A DNA stretch of 64,000 nucleotides from Spelaeicoccus albus (GTDB taxonomy: Bacteria > Actinomycetota > Actinomycetes > Actinomycetales > Brevibacteriaceae), in assembly GCF_013409065.1 (NCBI RefSeq), contig NZ_JACBZP010000001.1, positions 3,544,518 through 3,608,517 of the forward strand, read 5' to 3'. How positions within the stretch are numbered: the first letter of the stretch is position 1; every line of letters starts with the position of its first letter. Both the position numbers and the translations under genes were made by a program. This document shows positions 35,100 through 43,993 of this stretch, piece by piece. Under the pieces are notes generated by a model, which did not search any database, was not told the DNA's origin, and worked only from the letters and a program-made list of their open reading frames with translations.

Positions 35100-36484
35100 T
35101 TCTTCAAAAGCTCCGCGACCTGGAACGCCATTTCCAGCGATTGCTCGTGGTTCAGGCGCGGATCGACGAGTGACTCGTAGCGATCGCCGAGTCCGTCGTC
35201 CTCAATATGCGCCGCTCCGCCGAGTACTTCGGTGACGTCGTCGCCGGTCAGTTCGACGTGTAGGCCGCCCGGAATGGTGCCGGCTTCCTTGTGTGCCTCG
35301 AAGAATCCGGCCACCTCGCTCATCACATCGTCGAACCGGCGCGTCTTGTAGCCGGACTTCGACGTGATGGTGTTGCCGTGCATCGGATCGCACATCCACA
35401 GCACCTGCGGCGCTTCTTCGCCGACGCGTCGGAGCACGTCGGGCAGCACGTCGCGGATCTTGTCGGCGCCCATCCTCGTGACGAAAGTCAGCCGTCCGGG
35501 TTCATGCTCGGGGTCGAGCTTGTCGATCAGCGACAGCGCATCGTCGGCGGTCGACGTCGGCCCCAGCTTCACGCCGATCGGGTTGCGCACCCGGGCCAGG
35601 AAGTCCACGTGCGCGCCGTCCAGATCGCGGGTGCGCTCCCCGATCCAGAGGAAGTGCGCCGACACGTCGTACGGATTACCGGTGCGCGAATCGATGCGGG
35701 TCAGCGCGCGTTCGTAATCAAGCAGCAGCGCCTCGTGGCTCGAGAAGAATTCCACCGTCCGCAGCGCGTCGAAGTCCGCGCCGCACGCATCCATGAACTT
35801 GATGGCGCGGTCGATTTCCGCTGCCAAGGCCTCGTAGCGGTGGTAGTTGGCATTATTGGCCAGGAAACCCCTGTTCCATTCGTGCACGAGCCGCAGATCG
35901 GCGAACCCGCCGGATGTGAACGCCCGAATCAGGTTCAGCGTCGAGGCGGCCGTGTGGTAGGCGCGCAGCAAGCGCTGCGGGTCGTGAGCGCGGGATTCCG
36001 GCGTGAATTCGTGATCGTTGACGATGTCGCCGCGGAACGCCGGCAACGTGACGCCGTCGCGGGTCTCGGTGTCCGATGAACGCGGCTTGGCGAACTGGCC
36101 GGCCATCCGCCCGACCTTGACGACCGGCAGCGATCCGCCGTACGTGAGCACTGCCGACATTTGCAGCACGGTGCGCACGCGGTTGCGGATCTTGTCGGCA
36201 GTCGCGCCGCTGAAGCTCTCTGCGCAGTCGCCGCCCTGGAGCACGAACGCTTCACCTCGGGCCGCCGCAGCAAGTTTCGCCTTCAGGACGTCGGCCTCGC
36301 CGGCAAAGATCAGCGGCGGCAGCGTCGACAATTCGGAAATGGCACGTTTGTGCGCTTCGGAATCGAGATACGTCGGCTGTTGCAGCGGGTTGAGCTCCCG
36401 CCATGCGTCAAGGCCGGCGACAACCGATGGTTCCGCCGTTTGGTGGCCGGTGGTCGAGAAATGGGGTTCGGTGCTGAGCGTCAC
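35096..36484 (-). CDS. aroG: Class II 3-deoxy-7-phosphoheptulonate (DAHP) synthase
   Basis: First enzyme of the shikimate pathway, condensing PEP and erythrose 4-phosphate. 462 aa, plant-like class [17 protein letters not shown] near the start, [22 protein letters not shown] and MCDPMHGNT are diagnostic. It lies in the same relation to pknL as Rv2178c in M. tuberculosis. The start is GTG 36,484, with no clear ribosome-binding site but a TACTCT box 7 bp upstream that could make it leaderless. Confidence 0.95.
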   Translation of the reverse strand: MTLSTEPHFSTTGHQTAEPSVVAGLDAWRELNPLQQPTYLDSEAHKRAISELSTLPPLIFAGEADVLKAKLAAAARGEAFVLQGGDCAESFSGATADKIRNRVRTVLQMSAVLTYGGSLPVVKVGRMAGQFAKPRSSDTETRDGVTLPAFRGDIVNDHEFTPESRAHDPQRLLRAYHTAASTLNLIRAFTSGGFADLRLVHEWNRGFLANNANYHRYEALAAEIDRAIKFMDACGADFDALRTVEFFSSHEALLLDYERALTRIDSRTGNPYDVSAHFLWIGERTRDLDGAHVDFLARVRNPIGVKLGPTSTADDALSLIDKLDPEHEPGRLTFVTRMGADKIRDVLPDVLRRVGEEAPQVLWMCDPMHGNTITSKSGYKTRRFDDVMSEVAGFFEAHKEAGTIPGGLHVELTGDDVTEVLGGAAHIEDDGLGDRYESLVDPRLNHEQSLEMAFQVAELLKK

Positions 36485-36490
36485 GTCTAT

Positions 36491-36506
36491 AAGAGTATCT
36501 ACTCTT
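36491..36506. promoter_or_regulatory. 16-bp palindrome upstream of aroG
   Basis: AAGAGTA (36,491-36,497) and TACTCTT (36,500-36,506) are mirrored around TC, overlapping the stop codon of the BFN gene and ending 7 bp before the aroG start. Read on the minus strand its right half supplies TACTCT, a TANNNT -10 box. A TTTTGA lies 17 bp upstream of it. Confidence 0.45.
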
Positions 36507-36972
36507 CGCCTGACTCAAAATCTTCGGCCGACACGTGGTCAAGGAATTCCTTGAATTTCTCGACCTCATCTTCGTCCTCTTCGGGCATTTCGATACCGCC
36601 CTCGTCAAAGACTTCATCGGCGCACATCACCGGGCAGCCGGCCCGCAAAGCCAGCGCGACGGCGTCCGACGTGCGTGCGCTCACGGTCTTCGACTCGCCA
36701 AACACCAGGTCGGCGAAGAAGACCTTGTCGCGCAGTTCGACGATCCGCACCTCGGTGAGCGTGGCGCCCAATTCTTCGGCAACGTTGAGCAACAGATCGT
36801 GCGTGAGCGGGCGCGGCGGGGTCATCCCCTGCTGGGCCAACGCGATCGCGTTCGCTTCCGGCGCTCCGATCCACACGGGCAGATATCGCGGCGTCCCGCT
36901 GGCCCGCAAAAGCAGCACGGGCTGGTTCGCCGGCATTTCGATCCGGACACCGATCACTTCGAGTTCAAGCAC
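36499..36972 (-). CDS. BFN-domain (DUF151) protein
   Basis: 157 aa of the bifunctional nuclease (BFN/DUF151) family. LELEVIGVRIEMPANQPVLLL, PVWIGAPEANAIALA, RPLTHDLLLNVAEELG and SARTSDAVALALRAGCPV are conserved. A strongly acidic tail (about 128-157) ends the protein. It matches Rv1829, beside the FtsR-type regulator. Enzymatic activity in actinobacteria is not firmly known. Confidence 0.9.
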   Translation of the reverse strand: MLELEVIGVRIEMPANQPVLLLRASGTPRYLPVWIGAPEANAIALAQQGMTPPRPLTHDLLLNVAEELGATLTEVRIVELRDKVFFADLVFGESKTVSARTSDAVALALRAGCPVMCADEVFDEGGIEMPEEDEDEVEKFKEFLDHVSAEDFESGEE

Positions 36973-37025
36973 ACCTCAACGGTACAACGTCGCGCCCTTG
37001 CGTGGGGACGATCGTCTGCCCGGGG

Positions 37026-37763
37026 TCAGTATCGGCCGGGCAGTTTCGCCATCAGCAAAGCCGCGTGCAGTTGGCCGCACGCAGCGGCAAGTTCTTCGGC
37101 GTCCGGCGGCACGCCGTCGCCGCCCTGTTCGGCGTCGCCGACGGCGCCGGACGACGTGCCCCGCGGCGACCCGTCGAGCGTGCGCGTTGCCGGGGCGATG
37201 ACCGCGTCGACGAGGGCGAGTTCGCGTTCGGCCGCCGCGCTGAACGGCCGTAGATGACGCGGCTCGATGCCGTGTTCGGCGAGCACCCGGGCAGCGGCGG
37301 CGATCCGTGCCGCGGTGCGGTCGAAGTGCTCGCCGTCCGCCAGCAATCCGTACGACTGCAGCGATGAGAGGAATTCCGCATCGATTCCGGCGGCCCGGCA
37401 CAGCTCGTCGGCGGTCAGCTCGAGCATGCCCCCATCGTCGCCCGGTTCGGTCTCCGACTCGCCGACGCCCACCCGCGGCGGCTCGGGAGGGGCGGCGTCC
37501 GGCAACGCCGGTTCGAGGCCTCGGTCGAGCGCATCGAGATAGTCGGCAATCGCGGCGAGCGGCATATGGGTGTCGGATTGCAGTCGGCAGATCGTCTCGA
37601 CGCGGTCGACGTCGCTCGCGTCGTAGTGCCGGTAGCCGGACGCCGTCCGCTCGGGAACAACAAGTCCGCGCGCTTCCCAAAATCGCAAGGTCGGCGCCGT
37701 GACCCGGTAGCCGCGGCGCTCGACGGCCGCGACGAGTTTGCCGATGGTCAGCCCTGCCGGCAC
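37026..37763 (-). CDS. ftsR: MerR-family regulator of the FtsR type
   Basis: 245 aa. An N-terminal MerR winged helix (about 5-75: TIGKLVAAVERRGYRVTAPTLRFWEARGLV, SGYRHYDASDVDRV) precedes a less conserved C-terminal part, with no metal-binding Cys set. The neighbourhood (garA/odhI upstream, BFN downstream) is that of FtsR (C. glutamicum Cg1631; Rv1828), reported to control ftsZ. It overlaps the garA stop region by 16 bp. The 21-bp palindrome at the ftsZ promoter is its most obvious candidate target here. Confidence 0.85.
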   Translation of the reverse strand: MPAGLTIGKLVAAVERRGYRVTAPTLRFWEARGLVVPERTASGYRHYDASDVDRVETICRLQSDTHMPLAAIADYLDALDRGLEPALPDAAPPEPPRVGVGESETEPGDDGGMLELTADELCRAAGIDAEFLSSLQSYGLLADGEHFDRTAARIAAAARVLAEHGIEPRHLRPFSAAAERELALVDAVIAPATRTLDGSPRGTSSGAVGDAEQGGDGVPPDAEELAAACGQLHAALLMAKLPGRY

Positions 37764-38254
37764 TGATAGATCATCCGGAACTTGCCGATCTGCAGACTGT
37801 CCCCGGGCGCGAGCTGATGCGAGTCGACGCGTTCGCGGCCGACGTATGTGCCGTTGAGGGACCCGACGTCCTGAATGAGGTAACCGCTCCCCGATTTGAC
37901 GAATTTCGCGTGCTTGCGCGACACGGTGACATCGTCGAAAAAGATGTCGTTTTTCGGCGACCTGCCGACCGTGACGGTATCGGCGCTGAGCAAGAACCTC
38001 GACCCGGCGTCGGGCCCGCGCACGACGAACAGCAGCGCCGAGCCGACCGGAAGCGACTCGATGGCCGCGATGTCTTCGTCGCTGAACAATTCCAGCAGAC
38101 GCGCATCGGGGATCTCCCCCGTGCTGCTCGACCCGATTCCGGTGCTCGACGAATCGAACGCGGGGATCTTGCCGACGCCCGTCTCGTCGTCCGAGGATTC
38201 GGACGGGACATTGCCGAGAAATTCTGATTCAGACAAGGCGTTCAGCGCCCCCAA
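37748..38254 (-). CDS. garA: GarA/OdhI-like FHA-domain protein
   Basis: Forkhead-associated protein. GarA/OdhI inhibits 2-oxoglutarate dehydrogenase and steers glutamate metabolism, under control of Ser/Thr kinases. 168 aa. The FHA domain (about 73-165) has TVGRSPKNDIFFDDVTVSRKHA and GSLNGTYVG, with Arg98 and Ser112 placed for phosphothreonine binding. The N-terminal tail lacks the usual ETTSVF phosphorylation motif. The start is TTG at 38,254 or, better served by a GGGGG stretch, TTG at 38,236. Confidence 0.88.
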   Translation of the reverse strand: MGALNALSESEFLGNVPSESSDDETGVGKIPAFDSSSTGIGSSSTGEIPDARLLELFSDEDIAAIESLPVGSALLFVVRGPDAGSRFLLSADTVTVGRSPKNDIFFDDVTVSRKHAKFVKSGSGYLIQDVGSLNGTYVGRERVDSHQLAPGDSLQIGKFRMIYQCRQG

Positions 38255-38274
38255 TCACAGTCGATAGGAAAAAT

Positions 38275-38667
38275 TTAGCTAATTTGCGACGAATAATCCG
38301 AAGCGCTCAAAAGCGATTCCACAACCGTCGCGTCGGCTATCGTCAACTCGAAGAGCCAACCGTCGCCGTAGGGGTCCGAATTGACTAATTCCGGGTTGTC
38401 TTCAAGCTTATCGTTGACCGCTGACACGGTGCCGTCGAGAGGGGCGTAGATATCGCTGACGCTCTTTGTCGATTCGATTTCCCCGCACGCCGTACCGGAC
38501 GTGACTTCTTCGCCGGTCTGCGGCGGATCGACGAAGACGACATCGCCGAGAGAGTCCTGTGCAAACGAGGTGATGCCGACCCGCACCGTCGTGGCGGAAT
38601 CAGTCACGTCGACCCATTCGTGTTCCGCCGTGTAGCGCAGATTTTCCGGATAATTCAGTTCAGACAT
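38275..38667 (-). CDS. gcvH: Glycine cleavage system H protein
   Basis: Lipoyl carrier that shuttles the aminomethyl group between the P, T and L proteins. 130 aa. The lipoyl-lysine motif is GEIESTKSVSD (Lys68), preceded by GDVVFVDPPQTGEEV. ATG 38,667 has GAGGAG seven bases upstream; upstream in-frame codons are not coding. Other glycine cleavage genes are not in the window. Order matches Rv1826 beside garA. Confidence 0.95.
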   Translation of the reverse strand: MSELNYPENLRYTAEHEWVDVTDSATTVRVGITSFAQDSLGDVVFVDPPQTGEEVTSGTACGEIESTKSVSDIYAPLDGTVSAVNDKLEDNPELVNSDPYGDGWLFELTIADATVVESLLSASDYSSQIS

Positions 38668-38796
38668 CGTGGTGCTCCTCGGACGGCCCATCGGGTCGGG
38701 CGGTGGACAAAAACAGATAAACCCGTACGGGCACATAATGCCATGAACCGACCAGTCGGGGATACTGCCGCAGCAGTGAAAATGTGGGCGACGACC

Positions 38797-39543
38797 CTAT
38801 TTTGAATTTTGTTCCGGGACGACGGCGGTCACGGACACTTTTTTGTGCTTGGAGATCGTCAGCTTTCCCCCGCGCGTGTTCACCACGTCGCTGACGCCGC
38901 CGGGGATTTTCAACGCCGTCGCGATGGTGTCGGCGTCGCCGATGACGCGGAGCCGGTAGGGCGAAGCGACCCGTGCGCCACCGACGGACACGGCATCGCC
39001 GTCGTTCACGATCGCCGTGGACGCAACGACGCGCACGTGTCCTATTTGGATGGCCTCGGCGCCGGCATCGCGCAGTTCTTCGATCATGTTCAGGACGTCG
39101 GCCGACGTGACCTTCGACTGCGGGTCGGTCACCGTCAGGGTCACGCCGGGGCCGACGGCTTTTGCCGTGCCGGCCAGGATGGCCAGGTCGTCGGCCTGCT
39201 TGCGTGCCCGGTTCAGGGCTGCCTTCTTGTTGCCCGACCCGGATTCGAGGCGGTCGCGCGTGCGCTGGAGATTTTCGGCGTCCGACTGAAGTCGGTCGTT
39301 GCGGGTGCCGGCGTCGTCGAGAACTCGCACGAGATCCGATTGCGACAGCGTGTCGAGCCCGCTTTCGTCGGTGTGGCGGATCTGCGCGACGATGGTGAAC
39401 CCGAGGACGGCGCACAGCAAGCCGGCCAGGAGCTGGGAGCGGGCGCGCCGCAGCGAGAATGCGTGACGCAGCCGCTGCCAAGGCGTGAGCCCGTCGTCCG
39501 GCGTCGTGTTCTGTGGATCGGTCGGGGTTTGTGGATCGGTCAT
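38797..39543 (-). CDS. DUF881 family protein (second copy)
   Basis: 248 aa. Short cytoplasmic tail, one membrane helix (about 37-54, LLAGLLCAVLGFTIVAQI), a coiled coil (about 75-115) and the DUF881 domain with GPGVTLTVTD, DVLNMIEELRDAGAEAIQI and SPYRLRVIGD. It parallels Rv1825 in M. tuberculosis. Function unknown; the extracytoplasmic fold and location by division regulators suggest an envelope role. Overlaps the small basic protein gene by 4 bp. Confidence 0.88.
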   Translation of the reverse strand: MTDPQTPTDPQNTTPDDGLTPWQRLRHAFSLRRARSQLLAGLLCAVLGFTIVAQIRHTDESGLDTLSQSDLVRVLDDAGTRNDRLQSDAENLQRTRDRLESGSGNKKAALNRARKQADDLAILAGTAKAVGPGVTLTVTDPQSKVTSADVLNMIEELRDAGAEAIQIGHVRVVASTAIVNDGDAVSVGGARVASPYRLRVIGDADTIATALKIPGGVSDVVNTRGGKLTISKHKKVSVTAVVPEQNSK

Positions 39544-39872
39544 GCTTTGAACAGCTGCCTGCGGATGGCCGCGACGTTGGTGAAGATCCGGATGCCGAGG
39601 ACGACGACCACGCCGGTCGAGAGCTGGCTGCCGACGCCGAGTTTGTCGCCGATGAACACGATCAAGGCGGCCACGACAACGTTCGAGAGGAACGAGACGA
39701 TGAAGACTCGGTCGTTGAAGGTGCCGGCCAGGACTGCGCGGAGGGCGCCGGCGAGCGCGTCGAGCGCGGCCACGATGGCGATCGGCAGGTACGGCTGGAT
39801 GAGCGCCGGTACGGCGGGTTCCAGCCAGATGCCGACGCCGACGCCGACAAGTAGTCCCAGGAGCGCTATCAC
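39540..39872 (-). CDS. sbp: Small basic protein (DUF1290)
   Basis: 110 aa with three membrane helices. PYLPIAIVAALDALAGALRA and LSNVVVAALIVFIGDKLGVGSQLSTGVVVVLG are the family hallmarks. It is flanked by two DUF881 genes, the standard arrangement in actinobacteria and firmicutes (Rv1824 locus). GTG start directly after the upstream stop (TAAGTG). In firmicutes relatives are linked to division genes; the role is unknown. Confidence 0.9.
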   Translation of the reverse strand: MIALLGLLVGVGVGIWLEPAVPALIQPYLPIAIVAALDALAGALRAVLAGTFNDRVFIVSFLSNVVVAALIVFIGDKLGVGSQLSTGVVVVLGIRIFTNVAAIRRQLFKA

Positions 39873-40745
39873 TTATGAACCTCCGGTCGGAGCTGATTTT
39901 CCGGATTTCGGCGTGTGGGCTACGTGCAAGCGCAATGAATCCGACGCCGGCATTGTCAGATCGGATTCGGCCTGGATGCTCACGTCGATGCCGTAATTGG
40001 ATTTCAGGCTTTGCAGGTAACTGCCGCCGCTTGACGCGGCAAGTCGGGCTTGAAGCGTGTCCGAATCGCCGAGCGCGTCGATCGTGTACGGCTGCGACAA
40101 GGGTTTGTAGTCGACGAGGATCGCGCCGCCGGCCGACCGGATGGACGACAGCGAGGTCAGACGCGCGCCGTTCACCGTGACGGCTTTGGCGCCGGCCGCC
40201 CAGAGTGCGTTGACGATCGTTTGGATGTCGCGGTCTTGTACCCGGCTGTCGGAGCCGTCGCCGGCCCGAGGATCGGTGTCGCTCTTTTGATCGGAGTCGC
40301 CGTCGCTGAGGGCCAGGCGGATCCCGGCGCCGGACATCGCCGTGGCGCCGGCCGCGACTTTGAGGTTCTTGTAGCGGGTGAGCAGCGCCTTGTTGTCGCC
40401 GTGCAACGCCTTGGTCTGGGCCGCCTCGATGGCCGCCGAGGTCTTGGCGTTCTTCTCGGCGAGTTCGTCGGCGGATTTTGTTTTGGCGTGAATGCGGTCA
40501 ATGAGGTAATCACGGGTCTTTTGCGCGGCCGGCTTCGGGGTGCGCAGCTGCACGGTGGCAGCGGCAAGCAAAATGCCGAGGACGACGGCAATCGCGACGA
40601 TGACTGCGTGCTTCGGCTTCGAGGTGCGGTGGCCTCGCGCCGCCGCTTCGGCGTATTCCGGCGAAGGGTCGTTCTGCCACAGGGACTGCAGCAGACTCAT
40701 CGTGTTGGGATAACCGGTGTCGCTGCCGCGAGTCGGTGCAGTCAT
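39873..40745 (-). CDS. DUF881 family protein (first copy)
   Basis: 290 aa. A cytoplasmic N-terminus of about 45 residues, one helix (about 47-66, VIVAIAVVLGILLAAATVQL), a coiled coil (about 75-120) and the DUF881 domain with AMSGAGIRLALSDGD, DIQTIVNALWAAGAKAVTVNG and PYTIDALGDSDTLQ. It parallels Rv1823. It is the first gene of the DUF881-sbp-DUF881-gcvH run; the pgsA-type gene that precedes it in mycobacteria is not here. Confidence 0.88.
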   Translation of the reverse strand: MTAPTRGSDTGYPNTMSLLQSLWQNDPSPEYAEAAARGHRTSKPKHAVIVAIAVVLGILLAAATVQLRTPKPAAQKTRDYLIDRIHAKTKSADELAEKNAKTSAAIEAAQTKALHGDNKALLTRYKNLKVAAGATAMSGAGIRLALSDGDSDQKSDTDPRAGDGSDSRVQDRDIQTIVNALWAAGAKAVTVNGARLTSLSSIRSAGGAILVDYKPLSQPYTIDALGDSDTLQARLAASSGGSYLQSLKSNYGIDVSIQAESDLTMPASDSLRLHVAHTPKSGKSAPTGGS

Positions 40746-40910
40746 CAGCGGTCCACTTCCATCGGCCGTGGCGTCGTGTCGCCGCTCCCGGTCGGGAAGC
40801 GATCTGTGACCTAGATTACTTGTTCTCGCGTCGATCCTTCCCGCGCTCCCCTGGTTTGGTCGCCTCTGAGGCGCTCAAGTACAGTTATGGGGCACCGGTT
40901 ATGCCGGAAG

Positions 40911-40984
<74 letters not shown>

Positions 40985-41001
40985 CCGTTTAGCGTGACTT
41001 T

Positions 41002-42003
41002 CTACCCCGGCGATATCAACGCGGTTAGCGCGTATACGGCAGCGGCAACAGCGGCTGCGGCGGGAAGGGTTAGTACCCAGGCGATGACGATTTCGCGGGC
41101 TACGCTCCAGCGCACCGCGGAAAATCGGCGAGTGGATCCCACGCCCATGACCGAGGACGTGATCACCTGGGTGGTGGAGATCGGCGCCGCGATGAAGTAG
41201 GCAGTCAAGTAGAGCACGATCGAGCTTGTCGCTTCAGCGATGAATCCGTGCTGCGGGCGCAGTGGGAAGATTCGCCGACCGAGAGTACGCATGATTCGCC
41301 AGCCGCCGGAAAACGTGCCCGCAGCCATCGCAGCAGCGCAGACCAGCACCACCCACAGGGGCACTTCGAATCCATGGCGGCGGTCGGCAGTGACAAGAGC
41401 GAGGACAATTATGCCCATGCTCTTCTGTGCGTCTTGTAGTCCATGCCCAACAGCGAGACTGGCCGCAGAGAAGATCTGGGCGATTCGGAAGCCTCGTTCG
41501 GTGCGGTGCGGATTCGCCCGACGGAAAATCCAAAGCGCGGCGATCATGAGTAGATAACCGCCGCCGAACCCGATGAGTGGCGAGATGACCATGGGCAAGA
41601 GCACGGCGTCGACGACACCGCTTCGCCAGTACACGGTGATTCCGGAGGCCAGCCCGGCGCCGACCATGCCTCCGATGAGCGACTGTGACGACGATGAGGG
41701 TACGGCGAAGTACCAAGTCATCAAATTCCAGAGAATCGCCCCGGTAAGCGCGGCGAACAACACTGCCATGCCTTTGTCGCCACCCGGCGGCGCGATAATG
41801 CCCTTGGCCACTGTCACCGCGACTCCTGCGGAGAGTAACGCGCCGGCGAGGTTCCCGGCCGCAGCCAGGGCCAGTGCAGCGCGGGGAGGCAGCGCCCGGG
41901 TGGAGATTGCACTGGCCACAGCACTTGCGGCATCGTGGAATCCGTTGGTGTAGCTGAAAACCAGGCCGAGGACGACAACCACGACCAGGATGACGGTGTC
42001 CAT
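41002..42003 (-). CDS. Low-affinity inorganic phosphate transporter (Pit/PiT family)
   Basis: 333 aa with about ten hydrophobic segments. The N-terminal signature is FSYTNGFHDAASAVASAISTRAL and the second half has GHGLQDAQKSMGIIVLAL and APISTTQVITSSVMGVG. It would import phosphate with protons or as metal phosphate. The ATG shares one base with the stop of the DUF47 gene (TGATG), the typical pit-associated pair. Confidence 0.92.
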   Translation of the reverse strand: MDTVILVVVVVLGLVFSYTNGFHDAASAVASAISTRALPPRAALALAAAGNLAGALLSAGVAVTVAKGIIAPPGGDKGMAVLFAALTGAILWNLMTWYFAVPSSSSQSLIGGMVGAGLASGITVYWRSGVVDAVLLPMVISPLIGFGGGYLLMIAALWIFRRANPHRTERGFRIAQIFSAASLAVGHGLQDAQKSMGIIVLALVTADRRHGFEVPLWVVLVCAAAMAAGTFSGGWRIMRTLGRRIFPLRPQHGFIAEATSSIVLYLTAYFIAAPISTTQVITSSVMGVGSTRRFSAVRWSVAREIVIAWVLTLPAAAAVAAAVYALTALISPG

Positions 42004-42617
42004 CAAGACTCTTTGGCAGCGATCGACTGGATCACGTTGGCAACGTGCTCGAACGCGTCGGCGGCTTCTTCGAGCTGGTCGACAACTTCTTTAATCTTGA
42101 ACAGGCGTAAGGGCTCCGTGCCATTGTTGAATAGATCGGCCAACAGCGATCGGTAGACTTGGTCGGCCTGGTTTTCCAGGTCGTTGATGGTGATCCAGTA
42201 GCTATCCAAATTTTGCAGCGTGGCCAGCCGGGGCATGGCGTCGACAGTGAGTTCGGATGCCTGGTGCAATATGGCGATCTGGGCGTCGACTCCGCTGGGT
42301 AGTTCTTGGATTTGATACAAGACGGACAGATCGGCCGCTGCTTCCATCGCGTCCAGCACATCGTCGAGTTGCCCGGCCAATTGAGCGATGTCGTCGCGGT
42401 CGAACGGCGTAATAAAGCTCGTATTCAGCGCCCGGAAGATGGCGTGGGTCGCATCGTCGCCGGCATGTTCAACAGCCTTGAGACGCGTGGCGATTTCGGG
42501 TCGCTGTCCGGGTTCGGCATCAAAGAGTTCCTTCAGCAGCACGGAACCGTCGAGAAGGTTTCCGGCCGCGTCGGTGAACAATCCGAAGAAGCGAGGCCCG
42601 CGGGGCGTCAGTCGCAT
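42003..42617 (-). CDS. DUF47 PhoU-like protein
   Basis: 204 aa, all-alpha, of the DUF47/PhoU-related family that usually regulates Pit transporters. Conserved features include LKELFDAEPGQRPEI, KAVEHAGDDATHAIFRALNTSFITPFDRDDIAQLAGQLDDVLD and KIKEVVDQLEEAADAFEHVAN. ATG 42,617 overlaps the MFS gene by 10 bp; longer readings lie in the MFS gene in another frame. Confidence 0.9.
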   Translation of the reverse strand: MRLTPRGPRFFGLFTDAAGNLLDGSVLLKELFDAEPGQRPEIATRLKAVEHAGDDATHAIFRALNTSFITPFDRDDIAQLAGQLDDVLDAMEAAADLSVLYQIQELPSGVDAQIAILHQASELTVDAMPRLATLQNLDSYWITINDLENQADQVYRSLLADLFNNGTEPLRLFKIKEVVDQLEEAADAFEHVANVIQSIAAKES

Positions 42618-43993
42618 GACACGGGCTTTCGGAAGTGCGAAAACAGAGGTAGCAAAGCGATCAGTACCGCGCCGATGGCGGCGGCTGCGGTGTAGGTGAG
42701 GAACGGCGCGGCAAACCCGGCGGCATTCTGCACGGAGGAGGCAAGCGGTCCGGCCAGCAGGGCGGAAACGGTGATACTGCCGAGGTAGCGGCACGTGGAA
42801 TACACCCCGCTGGCCATGCCGGTTTCGCTCGGATCGACGGCTTCGACCGACATGGTTTGAAGTGCCGAGTTGGACAGGCCCATGCCGACCCCGGCTACCG
42901 CCAGGGCAACGCCGACGCCGACGGCCGAAAGCTGGGGCCCGGCAAATGCCAGCGGCGCCAGGCCAGCAGCGGTCACTACGAATCCAATTGCGGCCGGAAT
43001 TCGTTGTCCGACGTGATCGGACAGCCACCCTCCGAACGGGGCAAGCACGGCGACGGCAACCATCATCGCGGCTATGACGCCGCCGGTTGCGCCATCCGGC
43101 CAGTGCGGCCGATCAGCCAACAACAGCGGCAGCGACAGCAGCGGCCCGTACATGGCGAAGTTGGACAGCAAGATCCCGGCCGAGGCCACCGCAAACGGCG
43201 GATTGACGAACAGGCCGAGCGCTACGGCGGGGTCCGGATGGTTGCGTTCCTGCCGTAGTAGTACGGCCCCCGAGACCACGAGCAATAACGCCCAGCCGGC
43301 CACCGCCCAGCCGGATGCCGGCAGATCGAGGAGTCCAGCGAACGCCACCAACAGTACACACACCAACATCGACCCGACCACGTCGAACTTGCCCCCGCTG
43401 CCGGAGCGTGTGTGGCGCGGCAGCAGGAGCCAGCCGACTGCAAGCGGAACGATGAGCACGGCCAAGTTGAGTACGAACAACGCGCGCCAGCCCGATGCCG
43501 CCAACAGTAGACTTCCCACCGGCGGGCCGGCAGCTGCGGCAAGAGGCGCCGCAAGCCCGACCATTCCGATCGCGGTGCCGAGTCGTTGCCGAGAAACGGT
43601 TTCGCGCAGGATTGCGATGCCATTCGGCATCAATACTGAGGCTGCCGCTGCCTGGGCGATACGACTGGCCATCAGCACCGCGAAACTCGGAGCAATCGCC
43701 GCGCCCGCCGAGGCCACGAAGAATGCGACAAGTCCGACCAGCATCACGGGCCGCCGTCCGAAGCGGTCGCCGAGCTTGCCCACGACCGGCATTAACGCGG
43801 CCATCGTGATCAAGTACACCGTGACCAGCCACGTCCCGGCGCTCGAGCGCATACCGAAATCGTGTGTGATCGCTGGTAATGCCACCGCAATCATGGTGGA
43901 GTTCAGCGGTCCGATCAGCACGGCAAGCATCACGCTGACCACGATCAGTGCGACGTTGGCACGTCCGGTGCCGGGACGGAGTCGGACGGTCAT
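42608..43993 (-). CDS. MFS multidrug exporter (DHA2-type)
   Basis: 461 aa with about 14 hydrophobic helices. LNSTMIAVALPAITHDFG in the first helix, GKLGDRFGRRPVM in the loop 2-3 motif, and the antiporter motif C region SVLMPNGIAILRETV, GLAAPLAAAAGPPVGSLL. It is a proton-coupled exporter of drugs or metabolites. It lies between the split phosphotransferase-like gene pair (4-bp overlap) and DUF47, in one apparent operon controlled by the divergent MarR gene. Confidence 0.9.
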   Translation of the reverse strand: MTVRLRPGTGRANVALIVVSVMLAVLIGPLNSTMIAVALPAITHDFGMRSSAGTWLVTVYLITMAALMPVVGKLGDRFGRRPVMLVGLVAFFVASAGAAIAPSFAVLMASRIAQAAAASVLMPNGIAILRETVSRQRLGTAIGMVGLAAPLAAAAGPPVGSLLLAASGWRALFVLNLAVLIVPLAVGWLLLPRHTRSGSGGKFDVVGSMLVCVLLVAFAGLLDLPASGWAVAGWALLLVVSGAVLLRQERNHPDPAVALGLFVNPPFAVASAGILLSNFAMYGPLLSLPLLLADRPHWPDGATGGVIAAMMVAVAVLAPFGGWLSDHVGQRIPAAIGFVVTAAGLAPLAFAGPQLSAVGVGVALAVAGVGMGLSNSALQTMSVEAVDPSETGMASGVYSTCRYLGSITVSALLAGPLASSVQNAAGFAAPFLTYTAAAAIGAVLIALLPLFSHFRKPVSCD

